Notes under the pieces: generated by a model
What the model saw: the letters and a program-made list of their open reading frames with translations, nothing else
The model's database searches: none
Told to the model about the DNA's origin: nothing
Assembly (NCBI RefSeq): GCF_022513565.1
Contig: NZ_JAKWBE010000002.1
Coordinates: 248,001-312,000 of the forward strand
From: Streptomyces gilvus
GTDB taxonomy: Bacteria > Actinomycetota > Actinomycetes > Streptomycetales > Streptomycetaceae
Length of the DNA stretch: 64,000 nucleotides
Direction: 5' to 3'
In this document: positions 51,913 through 60,527 of the stretch, piece by piece
Position numbering within the stretch: position 1 is the first letter of the stretch
How the letters are laid out: each line of letters opens with the position of its first letter
Position numbers and translations under genes: made by a program

Positions 51913-52310
51913 AGACCGAGTCGTTGTTCTTCGGGGGCGTGGCGCTGTTCTTCGCGGGAAGCGCCGCGTTGTACGGCTGGTGGGCGCGGGAGCCGGCCGG
52001 CTCGGCGGTGCTCGTCGTCGCCTTTCTGATGGCCGCGCTGATCTCGTTCTTCACGGCGGTGCAGTACCGGCGCAAGGGGCGCCGGCCCCAGGACCGCACC
52101 GATGCCGAAGTAGCCGACGGCGCCGGGCCGTTGGAGTTCTTCCCGCCGGATTCTCGGTGGCCGGTCGTCACGGCGTTCGGCTTCGCGCTGACGGCGACCG
52201 GTGTGGTCTACGGGCTGTGGCTGTTCCTCATCGGCCTCGTGGTGCTGGCCCGGGGCGTTGCGGGCTTCGTGTTCCAGTACGTGGACCGGGGCTCCGGTCC
52301 GCCGGAGTGA
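51909..52310 (+). CDS. ctaF: Actinobacterial cytochrome c oxidase subunit IV
   Basis: A 133-aa membrane protein with four hydrophobic segments in two pairs ([35 protein letters not shown], then [19 protein letters not shown] and [16 protein letters not shown]). This is the CtaF topology found only in actinobacterial oxidases. GTG 51909 overlaps the ctaD stop by 4 bp. Its last 83 bp overlap the tail of qcrB on the other strand. Confidence 0.9.
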   Translation: MKTESLFFGGVALFFAGSAALYGWWAREPAGSAVLVVAFLMAALISFFTAVQYRRKGRRPQDRTDAEVADGAGPLEFFPPDSRWPVVTAFGFALTATGVVYGLWLFLIGLVVLARGVAGFVFQYVDRGSGPPE

Positions 52311-53745
52311 GAGGGGCTCGCGGGGCGCCGGGCCGGAAGTCCGTGACCGGGTGGTGGTCGCTCTCGTAGCCGCCCTCGACGCTCTGGCGCACCTCGCCGC
52401 TCTCCACGCCCTCCACGAGCCGTTCCTGTTCGGCGTGGGCGAGGGCGTGGCACAGCCGCCGGGTCACCAGGAAGGCGGCGACGGGCGCCAGGACGAGGGC
52501 GATGCGCAGGATCCAGGTCAGGGTGTTCACGGAGATGCGGAAGGACTGCGCCACGACGTCGTTGCCGCCGGCCAGCAGCAGCACGCCGTAGAAGGTGATG
52601 CCGGCGACGCCCAGCGCCGTACGGACGGGGCGGTCGCGGGGGCGGTCGCACAGATGGCGTTCCTGGTGTCCCTCGCCGGTCAGGCGCTGCTCGGCGAACG
52701 GGTAGAGGTACAGGACGAGGAAGAGCAGCGCGGGCAGGACGACCGCGGGGAGCAGGACGTTCCACATCAGAGTGTGGCCCCAGAGATCGGTCTCCCACGG
52801 GGGTACGAGTCGCAGCGCCCCTTCCAGGAAGCCGACGTACCAGTCGGGCTGGGAGCCGGTGGACGCCTGGTCGGGGCGGTAGGGGCCGTAGGTCCACACG
52901 GGGTTGATCTGGGCGAGGCCGCCGAGCAGCGCGAGGACGCCGAAGACGATCAGGGACAGGCCGCCGGAGGAGGCGCTGAACTGCGGGTAGAGCGGTTTGC
53001 CGACGGCGTTGTCGTTGGTGCGGCCCGGGCCACGCCACTGGGTGTGCTTGAGGTGGAAGACGAGGATGAGGTGCACGGTGACGAGACCGACCAGCGCGCC
53101 CGGCAGCAGGAGGATGTGCAGGGAGTACAGACGGCTGATGATCTCGTGGCCGGGATACTGGCCGCCGAAGACGAACATGGCCACGTAGGTGCCGACGACG
53201 GGGATCGACAGCATGATGCCCTGGGCGATGCGCAGTCCCGTGCCGGACAGCAGGTCGTCGGGGAGCGAGTAGCCCGCGAAGCCCTCGGCGAGGGCGAGCA
53301 CGAACAGGGTGAGGCCGATGATCCAGTTGGCCTCGCGGGGCCGGCGGAAGGCCCCGGTGAAGAAGATCCGCAGCAGGTGCAGGCCGATCGCGGCGACGAA
53401 GACGAGGGCCGCCCAGTGGTGCGTCTGCCGCATCAGCAGTCCGCCGCGGATGTCGAAGCTGATGTGCAGGGTGGAGTCGAAGGCCTCCGACATGCGCACG
53501 CCCCGCAGGGGGACGTACGAGCCGGCGTAGACCACCTCACGCATCTCCGGATGGAAGAAGAACGTGAGCCACACCCCGGTCAGGAGCAGCACGAGCAGGC
53601 TGTAGAGGGCGAGTTCGCCGAGCAGGAAGGACCAGTGGTCGGGGAAGGCCTTGCGCAGCAGTGCGCCGCCGCCGTCGAGGACGGGCAGACGGGCGTCGGC
53701 GGCGTCGGCCAGCCGCTCCCCGGGATGTCTCCTCGTGCGCTCCAC
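52228..53745 (-). CDS. qcrB: Cytochrome b subunit of the bc1 complex
   Basis: A 505-aa cytochrome b. The four-helix heme domain has histidines in QTHHWAALVFVAAIGLHLLRI and SRLYSLHILLLPGALVGLVTVHLILVFHLKHTQ, and GFAGYSLPDDLLSGTGLRI lies near the Qo site. The C-terminal domain has further helices. The PEWY motif reads PDWYVG here. The last 45 residues (Pro/Arg-rich) are antisense to ctaF. There is no adjacent qcrC or qcrA, so it is a stand-alone paralogue likely forming an alternative bc1-type partner for the neighbouring oxidase subunits. Confidence 0.9.
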   Translation of the reverse strand: MERTRRHPGERLADAADARLPVLDGGGALLRKAFPDHWSFLLGELALYSLLVLLLTGVWLTFFFHPEMREVVYAGSYVPLRGVRMSEAFDSTLHISFDIRGGLLMRQTHHWAALVFVAAIGLHLLRIFFTGAFRRPREANWIIGLTLFVLALAEGFAGYSLPDDLLSGTGLRIAQGIMLSIPVVGTYVAMFVFGGQYPGHEIISRLYSLHILLLPGALVGLVTVHLILVFHLKHTQWRGPGRTNDNAVGKPLYPQFSASSGGLSLIVFGVLALLGGLAQINPVWTYGPYRPDQASTGSQPDWYVGFLEGALRLVPPWETDLWGHTLMWNVLLPAVVLPALLFLVLYLYPFAEQRLTGEGHQERHLCDRPRDRPVRTALGVAGITFYGVLLLAGGNDVVAQSFRISVNTLTWILRIALVLAPVAAFLVTRRLCHALAHAEQERLVEGVESGEVRQSVEGGYESDHHPVTDFRPGAPRAPLTPADRSPGPRTGTRSPQRPGPAPRGR

Positions 53746-53865
53746 GCCCGACCGCCTCCCTGCTCCGCGCCGCCGGAGTGTTCATCCCACGCGGAGGCGG
53801 TGGTGAGCAGCGGGAAGGCGGAAAACACCCGTGGGTGTCGGGCGGAACCCCCGTTCGGGTGTCGC

Positions 53866-54285
53866 TCAGTCGTTGGGCTTCGCCGCGCTGATGTCCCCGA
53901 GGGCCGACCCGGGGTCACGTTCCATGGCCGCGTCGCCGAGGGAGACGATGCCGACGGGCCGGCCGTGGTCGACGACCGGTACCCGGCGTACGGCGTGTTC
54001 GCGCATCAGGCGGATGGCGCGGTCGAGGTCGTCGTCGGGGGCCACGGTGACCAGGTCGTCGCTGCAGGCGCCGGCCACGGTGGTCTGCTCGGGGTCGCCG
54101 CCCTCGGCGAGCGCGCGGACCACGAGGTCGCGGTCGGTGACCAGGCCGCGCAGCCGGTCGCCGTCGGTGACCAGGACGGCGCCGAGATCCTGGTCGCGCA
54201 TGAGGCGGGCCACCGCCGTCACGGAGGTCTGCGGCTCCACCGTGACCGGGTCGGCGGTCATGATGTCGCTGACGTGCTGGGGCAT
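53866..54285 (-). CDS. Tandem CBS-domain protein
   Basis: A 139-aa protein made of two CBS motifs (MTADPVTVEPQTSVTAVARLM...GLVTDRDLVV and VTVAPDDDLDRAIRLM...VPVVDHGRPVGIVS). Such stand-alone proteins sense adenine nucleotides or act as redox/energy sensors. It follows qcrB on the same strand after 120 bp, so a link to energy status is possible but unproven. An AGGAGAGG site precedes ATG 54285. Confidence 0.9.
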   Translation of the reverse strand: MPQHVSDIMTADPVTVEPQTSVTAVARLMRDQDLGAVLVTDGDRLRGLVTDRDLVVRALAEGGDPEQTTVAGACSDDLVTVAPDDDLDRAIRLMREHAVRRVPVVDHGRPVGIVSLGDAAMERDPGSALGDISAAKPND

Positions 54286-54374
54286 GGGGTACCTCTCCTT
54301 CGCCCGGGATCGGTGTCCGGACGGCGACGCCGGTCGTCGCCGTCCGGGCCCCGGGTACCCCGGTGCGGCGGTGG

Positions 54375-54893
54375 TCAGGCGGCGTTGAGCGCGGTGCGCA
54401 GGGTGGCGACGGCCTGGTTGATGGCGGCCTCGGGGTCGTGTCCCCCGTCGTGGTGTAGCCGATCACCGGTCCGTCGCCTCCGCTTCGGAGCCGTCCGGTA
54501 CGTGCCGCTGCGGTCCGTCGTGCGATCACCGCTGGTCCCGGCTCGGCGAGCTCCAACAGGGCCGCCGGCGAGGGCGATTCGGGCCGCGACCTGCGGATTC
54601 CGCCGGCTTGATCGGCTACACCACTCGGCGGGACGCCATCGGCCTCGGCGGCATGGGTCTCGCGCAGGGCGTCGAGCATCACGAAGTCGTGGATGATGCC
54701 CTCGTAGCGCACGGCGGTCACGGGGACTCCGGCCTCGCGCAGCTTGTTGGCGTAGGCCTCTCCCTCGTCCCGCAGGACGTCCGCCTCGCCGGTGATGACC
54801 AGGGCCGGGGGCAGCCCGGCCGGCTGCTCGGTGGACGCCCGCAGCGGCGAGGCGGTGATCCGTGCCCGCTGCTGCGCCGGGAGCGACGCGCGG
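54375..54893 (-). pseudogene. Alpha/beta-hydrolase (esterase) remnant interrupted by a MITE-like insertion
   Basis: On the minus strand the last third of an alpha/beta-hydrolase-3 esterase is clear: ASPLRASTEQPAGLPPALVI, GEADVLRDEGEAYANKLREA and YEGIIHDFVMLDALRETHAAEA, containing the catalytic Asp and His. An insertion of about 206 bp then interrupts it, after which AAINQAVATLRTALNAA ends at the stop at 54375. Removing the insert and one copy of its 9-bp repeat rejoins the frame exactly (HAAEA-AINQ). The 5' two thirds are deleted at about 54893, where a MarR fragment in the opposite sense begins. Confidence 0.8.
54434..54639. mobile_element. MITE-like element, 206 bp, with 9-bp target duplication
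   Basis: CGGCCTCGG flanks the element as direct repeats at 54425-54433 and 54640-54648. Inside, a 16-bp perfect inverted repeat, GTGGTGTAGCCGATCA at 54450-54465 and its complement at 54609-54624, extends outward imperfectly to the ends (10 of 16 matches). No coding capacity is present. It splits a hydrolase remnant, and clean removal restores that reading frame. It must be mobilised in trans by a transposase elsewhere; the family is unknown. Confidence 0.75.
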
Positions 54894-55063
54894 AGGACGA
54901 GCGGTCCGTCGCCATCCGGCTCACCCGCGAGGGCGCGGCCCTGCGGGAGCGGGCGCGCTCGGTCCCCGTGGCCATCGGCGACGCCATGGGTCTGACTCCC
55001 GAGCAGGACGCGCCGGCCAAGCGGCTGCTCCGGCTGATCACGGCCAACGTCACGGACGGCTGA
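54894..55063 (+). pseudogene. C-terminal fragment of a MarR family regulator
   Basis: The plus frame from 54894 reads EDERSVAIRLTREGAALRER, then MGLTPEQDAPAKRLLRLITANVT and a stop. This is the wing and C-terminal helix of OhrR-type MarR proteins. The DNA-binding half is missing. The fragment abuts the hydrolase remnant head to head, as if one deletion removed the 5' parts of a divergent regulator/hydrolase pair. It overlaps the phosphatase stop by 14 bp. Confidence 0.72.
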
Positions 55064-57500
55064 CCGGCAGCTCCGCCCAGACCTGCTTGCCCCCGCTGAC
55101 CGGCACCGCTCCCCATGTCTCCGACATCGCCTCGACCAGCAGGATGCCCCGGCCGCCGGTGGCCTCCCAGCCGATGCTGGTCGGCTTGACCGGCGTACGG
55201 GGCGAGGTGTCGGCGACCGACACGCGCAGCCGGTTGTCGAGGAGGGTGAGGTCCAGGCGGACCTGGCCGTCGGTGTGCACGAGGGCGTTGGTGACGAGCT
55301 CGGACACGACGAGCAGCACGGTGTCGATGTCGTCCCGGGGCACGCCCCAGGCCCGCATGGTGCGGCGGGTGAAGCGGCGGGCGTGTCCGACGGCCTCGGG
55401 GACCCGCCAGATCGTCCAGCTCTCGCGCAGCGGGCGCAGCGTCATGCCGTCGTAGCGCAGCAGGAGCAGGGCGATGTCGTCGTTGCGCTGGGCGTTGTCC
55501 AGCAGGGCGTCGGCGACCAGGCCGAGGTGGGCGGGGTCCGACACGGACAGTTCGTCGGCCAGCCGGCCGATGCCGAGGTCGATGTCGGCGTCGGCGGACT
55601 CGACGAGGCCGTCCGTGGTCAGGGCGATCACCGTGCCGGGCCGCAGACGCAGCACGCTGAGCGGGAAGTCGGCCTGGCTCACGACGCCGAGCGGTGGGCC
55701 GACGTCCGTGTCGGGGACCTCCGTGGTGCCGTCGGGATGGCGCACCACGGGCGGCAGATGGCCCGCCCGGACGTACCAGGCGGAGCCCTCCTCCATGTCG
55801 ACGTCGACGTAGCAGCAGGTCGCGAAGAGGTCGGTCTCCATGTCGGTCAGCAGCCGGTTGGCGTGGGAGACGACGACGTCCGGCGGGTGTCCCTCGACGG
55901 CGTAGGCCCGCAGGGCGGTGCGCATCTGGCCCATGAGGGTCGCGGCGGCGGTGCTGTGGCCCTGCACGTCGCCGATGATCAGGGCGACGTGGTTGTCCGG
56001 CAGCGGGATCACGTCGTACCAGTCGCCGCCGACCTCCAGGCCGGCCGTGGCGGGCAGATAGCGGGCGACGGCGACCGCGCCGGGCAGCTCGGGCAGGCGG
56101 CGCGGGAGCAGCTGGCGCTGGAGCATGCCGACCAGTTCGTGCTCGGCGTCGAAGGCGTGGGCGCGCATCAGGGCCTGTCCGGCGAGGCCGGCGGAGGCCG
56201 TGAGCAGGGCGCGTTCGTCGGGGCCGAAGTCGTGCGGGGCGTCCCAGCCGATCAGACAGGCGCCGGCCATGCGGTTGCCGGCGGGCAGCGGCAGCACGGC
56301 CAGGCCGCCCGGGCCGACCTCGGCGAGCGCGGGCTCCAGGGCCGTGCCCACGGGCCAGATCTGGGCGCGGCCCTCGCGCAGGGCGGAGGCGAGAGTGGGC
56401 ATGGCCCGCACCGGCGCGTCGGGCCACTCGCCGCGCCACTCCAGACGCCACAGCTCGGGCCAGGTCTCCGGCTCGGGCGGGTCCAGGACGGTCACGATGA
56501 GCCGCTCGCCCTCCAGCTCGGCGAGCGCGATCCGGTCGGCCCTGAGCGGCTTGCGCAGCGCGGAGACCACGGCCTGGCTGACGTCACGGACCGTGCCGGC
56601 GGTGGCGAGGGCGGCGGCCAGCCGCTGGACGCGGGCCACGTCGGTGACGTCGGAGCGCAGCTTGGAGGCGTCGGCCACGGTGCCGACGAGCCGGGCGGCC
56701 CGGCCCTCGCCGCCGGGCAGCAGCCGCCCGCGCAGCCGCAGCCACTTCGGCGGCCCCGAGGGCTGCAGCACCCGGAACTCCAGCTCTCGCTCGCCGATGG
56801 ACATGTGGTCGGCCTCCACCACCGACATCAGCGAGGGCAGGTCCTCGGGCACCGTCAGGCCCAGCAGGGTCTCGACCTTGCCGTCGAACTCGCCGCGGGT
56901 GAGGGCGAACAGCTCCAGGATGTCGTCGCCGACCTCGACCCGGCCGGAGTCCATGGCGAGGCTGAAGGCGCCCGTCGGCAGTTCACCGCCCTCGGCGGCG
57001 CGGGGCGGGGCGGGCGGTGCGACGGCGTCGGCGATCAGCTCCAGACACTTGCGGTCCTCGGTGTCGAACCCGTCGGGCCGCTCGCTCACGGCCAGCAGAC
57101 AGCCGCCGCCGTCGTCCCCGCGCGCGGGCAGCACCGCGAGGAAGAAGTCGCCGGCCGGTGTCCGTCGCGCCTGGGCGCCCTCGGCGAGTTCCTTGGGCCC
57201 CAGCCACACCGCACCGCCCGAGCGATGGGCGTCCGCGACCGGGGAGTGCCCGGAACGGGGATAGCTGTCGCGCAGCCCGAACAGTGTCCTGGGCACGCCC
57301 GCCGACTCCACCAGGCACAGGGCGTCGCCGTCCTCGGCGGGCGTGTACAGCGCGGCGAAGGCCGCGCCCGCGAAGACGAGCGCCTGTTCCAGGATCCGGT
57401 GCACCCGCTCCTGCGGGCCCGGACCGGAGGCGAGCGCTTTCAGGGCACCTTCGGCACGCAGCGTCCTCGTTCTGCGTCCGTCGCCGCCCTCAGTGACCAC
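55050..57500 (-). CDS. SpoIIE-family PP2C phosphatase with GAF, PAS and anti-sigma HATPase domains
   Basis: An 816-aa multidomain regulator. The order is GAF-like (about 20-165), PAS (about 175-290), second GAF (about 300-455), PP2C/SpoIIE (about 470-670) and a C-terminal HATPase_c (about 685-810). The SpoIIE part has GLEVGGDWYDVIP, IIGDVQGHS, LTTDGLVES and DDIALLLL. The kinase-like part has VVSELVTNALVHT and GGRGILLVEAMS, the N and G boxes of anti-sigma kinases. Such proteins both phosphorylate and dephosphorylate anti-sigma antagonists in response to signals. I chose GTG 57500; another GTG about 20 codons upstream is possible. Confidence 0.85.
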   Translation of the reverse strand: MVTEGGDGRRTRTLRAEGALKALASGPGPQERVHRILEQALVFAGAAFAALYTPAEDGDALCLVESAGVPRTLFGLRDSYPRSGHSPVADAHRSGGAVWLGPKELAEGAQARRTPAGDFFLAVLPARGDDGGGCLLAVSERPDGFDTEDRKCLELIADAVAPPAPPRAAEGGELPTGAFSLAMDSGRVEVGDDILELFALTRGEFDGKVETLLGLTVPEDLPSLMSVVEADHMSIGERELEFRVLQPSGPPKWLRLRGRLLPGGEGRAARLVGTVADASKLRSDVTDVARVQRLAAALATAGTVRDVSQAVVSALRKPLRADRIALAELEGERLIVTVLDPPEPETWPELWRLEWRGEWPDAPVRAMPTLASALREGRAQIWPVGTALEPALAEVGPGGLAVLPLPAGNRMAGACLIGWDAPHDFGPDERALLTASAGLAGQALMRAHAFDAEHELVGMLQRQLLPRRLPELPGAVAVARYLPATAGLEVGGDWYDVIPLPDNHVALIIGDVQGHSTAAATLMGQMRTALRAYAVEGHPPDVVVSHANRLLTDMETDLFATCCYVDVDMEEGSAWYVRAGHLPPVVRHPDGTTEVPDTDVGPPLGVVSQADFPLSVLRLRPGTVIALTTDGLVESADADIDLGIGRLADELSVSDPAHLGLVADALLDNAQRNDDIALLLLRYDGMTLRPLRESWTIWRVPEAVGHARRFTRRTMRAWGVPRDDIDTVLLVVSELVTNALVHTDGQVRLDLTLLDNRLRVSVADTSPRTPVKPTSIGWEATGGRGILLVEAMSETWGAVPVSGGKQVWAELPVSRP

Positions 57501-57696
57501 GTCCGCAATTACAGCGCGTATGAGAGTGGCGCGCAGCCCCTGTGAGCGTTCCGTGGAGGTCACAAGGCGTGTCGAGTCGAACGAGACCGAACATGTCTTG
57601 ACGCGTGCGTACCGCACGGCGACCTCGTGACACAGGTGACTGTCCGCGGCCCTGCCCCGGCTGGAAGCCTCGCTGCGGGGCCACGGAAGGGGATCC

Positions 57697-58212
57697 ATGG
57701 ACAAGCGGTACGAGGTGTACGCCCCTCGCGGACAGACACTTCCACGACACGCCGGACCGGCTCGCCGCGGCCGGTGAGCAGGGCACCGCCCTGTTCGCGA
57801 CGGCCCGCCGCGAGGTTCCCGAGGGCTGGGACGCTGCGCGGACCGGGGACTGGCTGACGCCGACGCCGCTCCGGGCGGACGGCAGTCCGGTCTCCGGGCC
57901 GGCGCAGGGCTGGAAGAGGCTCGGCGCCCTGCTGAAGGGCTGCGCGGGGCCGTACTTCCTTTGACGCCGGGTTCGACAAGGCGCGCCGGCATCCTCACCG
58001 CCGCCACCTCACGCTGCTACGCCCAGCCCCCGGCCTCTTCCAGGGCCGCGCCGGAATGATCCTGCACCTCGGCCGCACCACGGCACCGGACGCCGGCGAG
58101 CGACGGCTCGCCGAGCAGATCGCCGGGCTCGGCTGGTACGCGAGGGCGTACGAGGGCCGACTTGCCTTCCCCGGGCACCAGATGATGCGGCTGTCCATGG
58201 ACCTCGCCAAGG
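57697..58212 (+). pseudogene. Decayed class III lanthipeptide synthetase (LanKC/RamC type)
   Basis: ATG 57697, with a GGAAGGGGA ribosome site, opens MDKRYEVY, the family N-terminus. A one-base insertion in the C-run near 57722 shifts the frame. The next frame reads LADRHFHDTPDRLAAAGEQ and ATARREVPEGWDAARTGDW, the known continuation. The kinase core is deleted. From about 58030 the C-terminal cyclase-like part resumes with GLFQGRAGMILHLGRTTAP, GLGWYARAYEGRLAFPGHQ and MRLSMDLA before ending. The intact enzyme would be about 850-900 aa. No precursor peptide gene or transporter is beside it. Confidence 0.78.
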
Positions 58213-58307
58213 CGCCGCCCCACCCCGCTCGCCGTGCGCGTCCGCTCCGCAGGGGGCAGATTTGATCCCTGGGACCCGCCGCCGAGCCGGGCGAGGAGGT
58301 GGTCGGC

Positions 58308-60446
58308 GTGTCCGACGGGCAGGGGGCCGCCGCCCAGGCGCCGGCGACCGTACGGACGCGGGTGGGGCGACCACTGCTGTCGCTGGCGCTCGCCTCGATG
58401 ATGGACGAGGTGCACGCGCACTCCGGCGCGGTGTATCTGCTGGCGTCCGGTGAGCCGGTGCTGGAGATGGCCGTGATGGCGGGATTGCCGCGGGCGTTCG
58501 CGGCGCCGTGGGAGCGGGTGGGGCTGAGCGCGCCGATCCCGGTCGCCGACGCGCTGCGCGAGCGGCGGCTGGTGTGGGTGGGCGGCGAGGAGGACATGGC
58601 GGTCCGCTATCCCCGGATCGCGGTGGTGCTGCCGTACCCCTTCGCGCTGGCGGCCGTTCCGGTGGCGACCGAGTCGACGGCGTACGGCGCGGTCTTCGTG
58701 ACCTGGCCCGGCTCCCATCCGCCGGAGCTGTCGGACCGGGAGCGGGACCATCTCACGGCGGCCTGCGACCGGCTGGCGCTGCGGCTGGAACGCGCCCTCC
58801 AGGAGAGCCGTCCGCCGCTGCCGGAGCCCGATCTGCTCGCCACGCCGGTGGTGGCCGGGGCGGCCGGCACGCTGGGCACCGTGGAGGCGGCGCGGATGGT
58901 GTCCAGGCTGCCGTACGGGCTGTGCTCCCTCGATCTGCACGGCCGGGTCGGTTACGCCAACCCGGCGGCCGCCGAGCTGATCGGTGTGCCGGTCAGCAGA
59001 CTGCTGGGCAACCAGCTGTGGGCCTCGGTGCCCTGGCTCAACGACCCGGTCTACGAGGACCGTTACCGCGCGGCGCTGCTCAGCCAGCACACGACGTCGT
59101 TCGTGGCGCTGCGGCCGCCCGGGGACTGGCTGTCGTTCCGGATGTATCCGAACACGACCGGGCTGAGCGTGCGGGTGACCCGGGCGCGCGCGGTCACGGA
59201 GATGAACCGGGCCGGTCCGCAGCCCGGCGACGCGCCCTCCCGGCTGGTCACCATCTCGCAGGTGCTGACGCTGGCGGGAGCGCTCACCGAGGCGGTGGGG
59301 GTGCAGGACGTGGTGCAGCTGGTCGCGGACGAGATCGCGCCGGCCGTCGGCAGTCAGGCGCTGGTCGTCCTCGGTTCCCGGGCGGGGCGGCTGCACGTGC
59401 TGGGCCATCGCGGGTATCCGGACGCTCGGATCGTGGAGCGGTTCGACGGGCTGCCGCTGGCCCGGCAGACACCGGGCACGCACGCGCTGACCACCGGGGT
59501 GCCCGCGTTCTTCGCCTCCCGTGAGGAGCTGGAGCGGCTGTACCCGTCGGTGCAGGCGCCCCCGGACGGCTTCGAGGCCTGGGCGTACCTTCCGCTGATC
59601 GCGTCCGGCAGGCCGGTGGGCACCTGTCTGCTCGCCTATGCCGAGCCGCACCCGTTCCCCGCGGACGAGCGGGCGGTGCTCACCAGCCTGGGCGGTCTGA
59701 TCGCGCAGGCCCTGGAGCGGGCCCTGCTGTACGACGCCAAGCACCGGCTGGCGCACGGTCTGCAACAGGCCCTGCTGCCGCACTCGCTGCCCGCGCTGCC
59801 CGGCGTCGAGGCGGCCTCGCGCTATCTGCCCGCCACCCAGGGCATGGAGATCGGCGGCGACTTCTACGACCTGGTGCCCACACAGGGCGTGGCGGCCGCG
59901 GTGATCGGGGACGTGCAGGGGCACAACGTGACCGCGGCCGGGCTGATGGGCCAGCTCCGCACCGCCGTGCGGGCCTACACGACCGTGGGACAGGCTCCGG
60001 CGGAGGTCATGCGCAGCACGAACCGGCTGCTGATCGATCTGGGCGCCGACCTGTTCGCCAGTTGTCTGTATCTGCGGCTGGATCCGGCGCGCGGACGGGC
60101 CGTGATGGCCCGGGCCGGTCATCCGCCGCCGCTGCTGCGGCGTCCGGACGGGCGGGTACGGGTGCTCAACCTGGCCGGCGGACCGCTGCTCGGCATCGAC
60201 GGCGGCGCCGTCTACCCGACGACGGAGGTGGGCCTGCCACCCGGCTCGGTGCTCGCGCTGTACACCGACGGGCTGATCGAGTCGCCGGGCGTGGACATCG
60301 AGGACGCGCTGGCGGAACTCGGGGAGCGGCTCGGGGAGGCCGGGGAGCTGCCGCTGGAGGAGCTGGCCGACCATCTGGTGCGGTACGACGCCGGGTCCCG
60401 CGAACGGCTCGACGACGTCGCGCTGTTGCTGCTGCGGGCGCGCTGA
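58308..60446 (+). CDS. SpoIIE-family PP2C phosphatase with GAF and PAS sensor domains
   Basis: A 712-aa regulator. A GAF-like domain (about 20-170) is followed by a PAS domain (about 190-300, CSLDLHGRVGYANPAAAELIG), a second GAF (about 320-480) and a SpoIIE/PP2C domain (about 500-710). Motifs in the latter are QGMEIGGDFYDLVP, VIGDVQGHNVT, YTDGLIES and LDDVALLLLRA. Unlike its divergent neighbour it has no HATPase module. It should dephosphorylate an anti-anti-sigma factor. GTG 58308 follows GAGGAGG at 58291-58297. Confidence 0.88.
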   Translation: MSDGQGAAAQAPATVRTRVGRPLLSLALASMMDEVHAHSGAVYLLASGEPVLEMAVMAGLPRAFAAPWERVGLSAPIPVADALRERRLVWVGGEEDMAVRYPRIAVVLPYPFALAAVPVATESTAYGAVFVTWPGSHPPELSDRERDHLTAACDRLALRLERALQESRPPLPEPDLLATPVVAGAAGTLGTVEAARMVSRLPYGLCSLDLHGRVGYANPAAAELIGVPVSRLLGNQLWASVPWLNDPVYEDRYRAALLSQHTTSFVALRPPGDWLSFRMYPNTTGLSVRVTRARAVTEMNRAGPQPGDAPSRLVTISQVLTLAGALTEAVGVQDVVQLVADEIAPAVGSQALVVLGSRAGRLHVLGHRGYPDARIVERFDGLPLARQTPGTHALTTGVPAFFASREELERLYPSVQAPPDGFEAWAYLPLIASGRPVGTCLLAYAEPHPFPADERAVLTSLGGLIAQALERALLYDAKHRLAHGLQQALLPHSLPALPGVEAASRYLPATQGMEIGGDFYDLVPTQGVAAAVIGDVQGHNVTAAGLMGQLRTAVRAYTTVGQAPAEVMRSTNRLLIDLGADLFASCLYLRLDPARGRAVMARAGHPPPLLRRPDGRVRVLNLAGGPLLGIDGGAVYPTTEVGLPPGSVLALYTDGLIESPGVDIEDALAELGERLGEAGELPLEELADHLVRYDAGSRERLDDVALLLLRAR

Positions 60447-60462
60447 GCCCGCGGACGCGGTG

Positions 60463-60494
60463 CGGCCCGGCCCTCCCGCCGGAGGGCCGGGCCG
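60463..60494. terminator. Bidirectional hairpin terminator
   Basis: CGGCCCGGCCCTC at 60463-60475 pairs perfectly with GAGGGCCGGGCCG at 60482-60494 over a 6-nt loop, between the converging phosphatase and protease genes. Confidence 0.88.
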
Positions 60495-60527
60495 TCCACT
60501 GTCGACCGGAACCGCGGGTGAGGTCGA

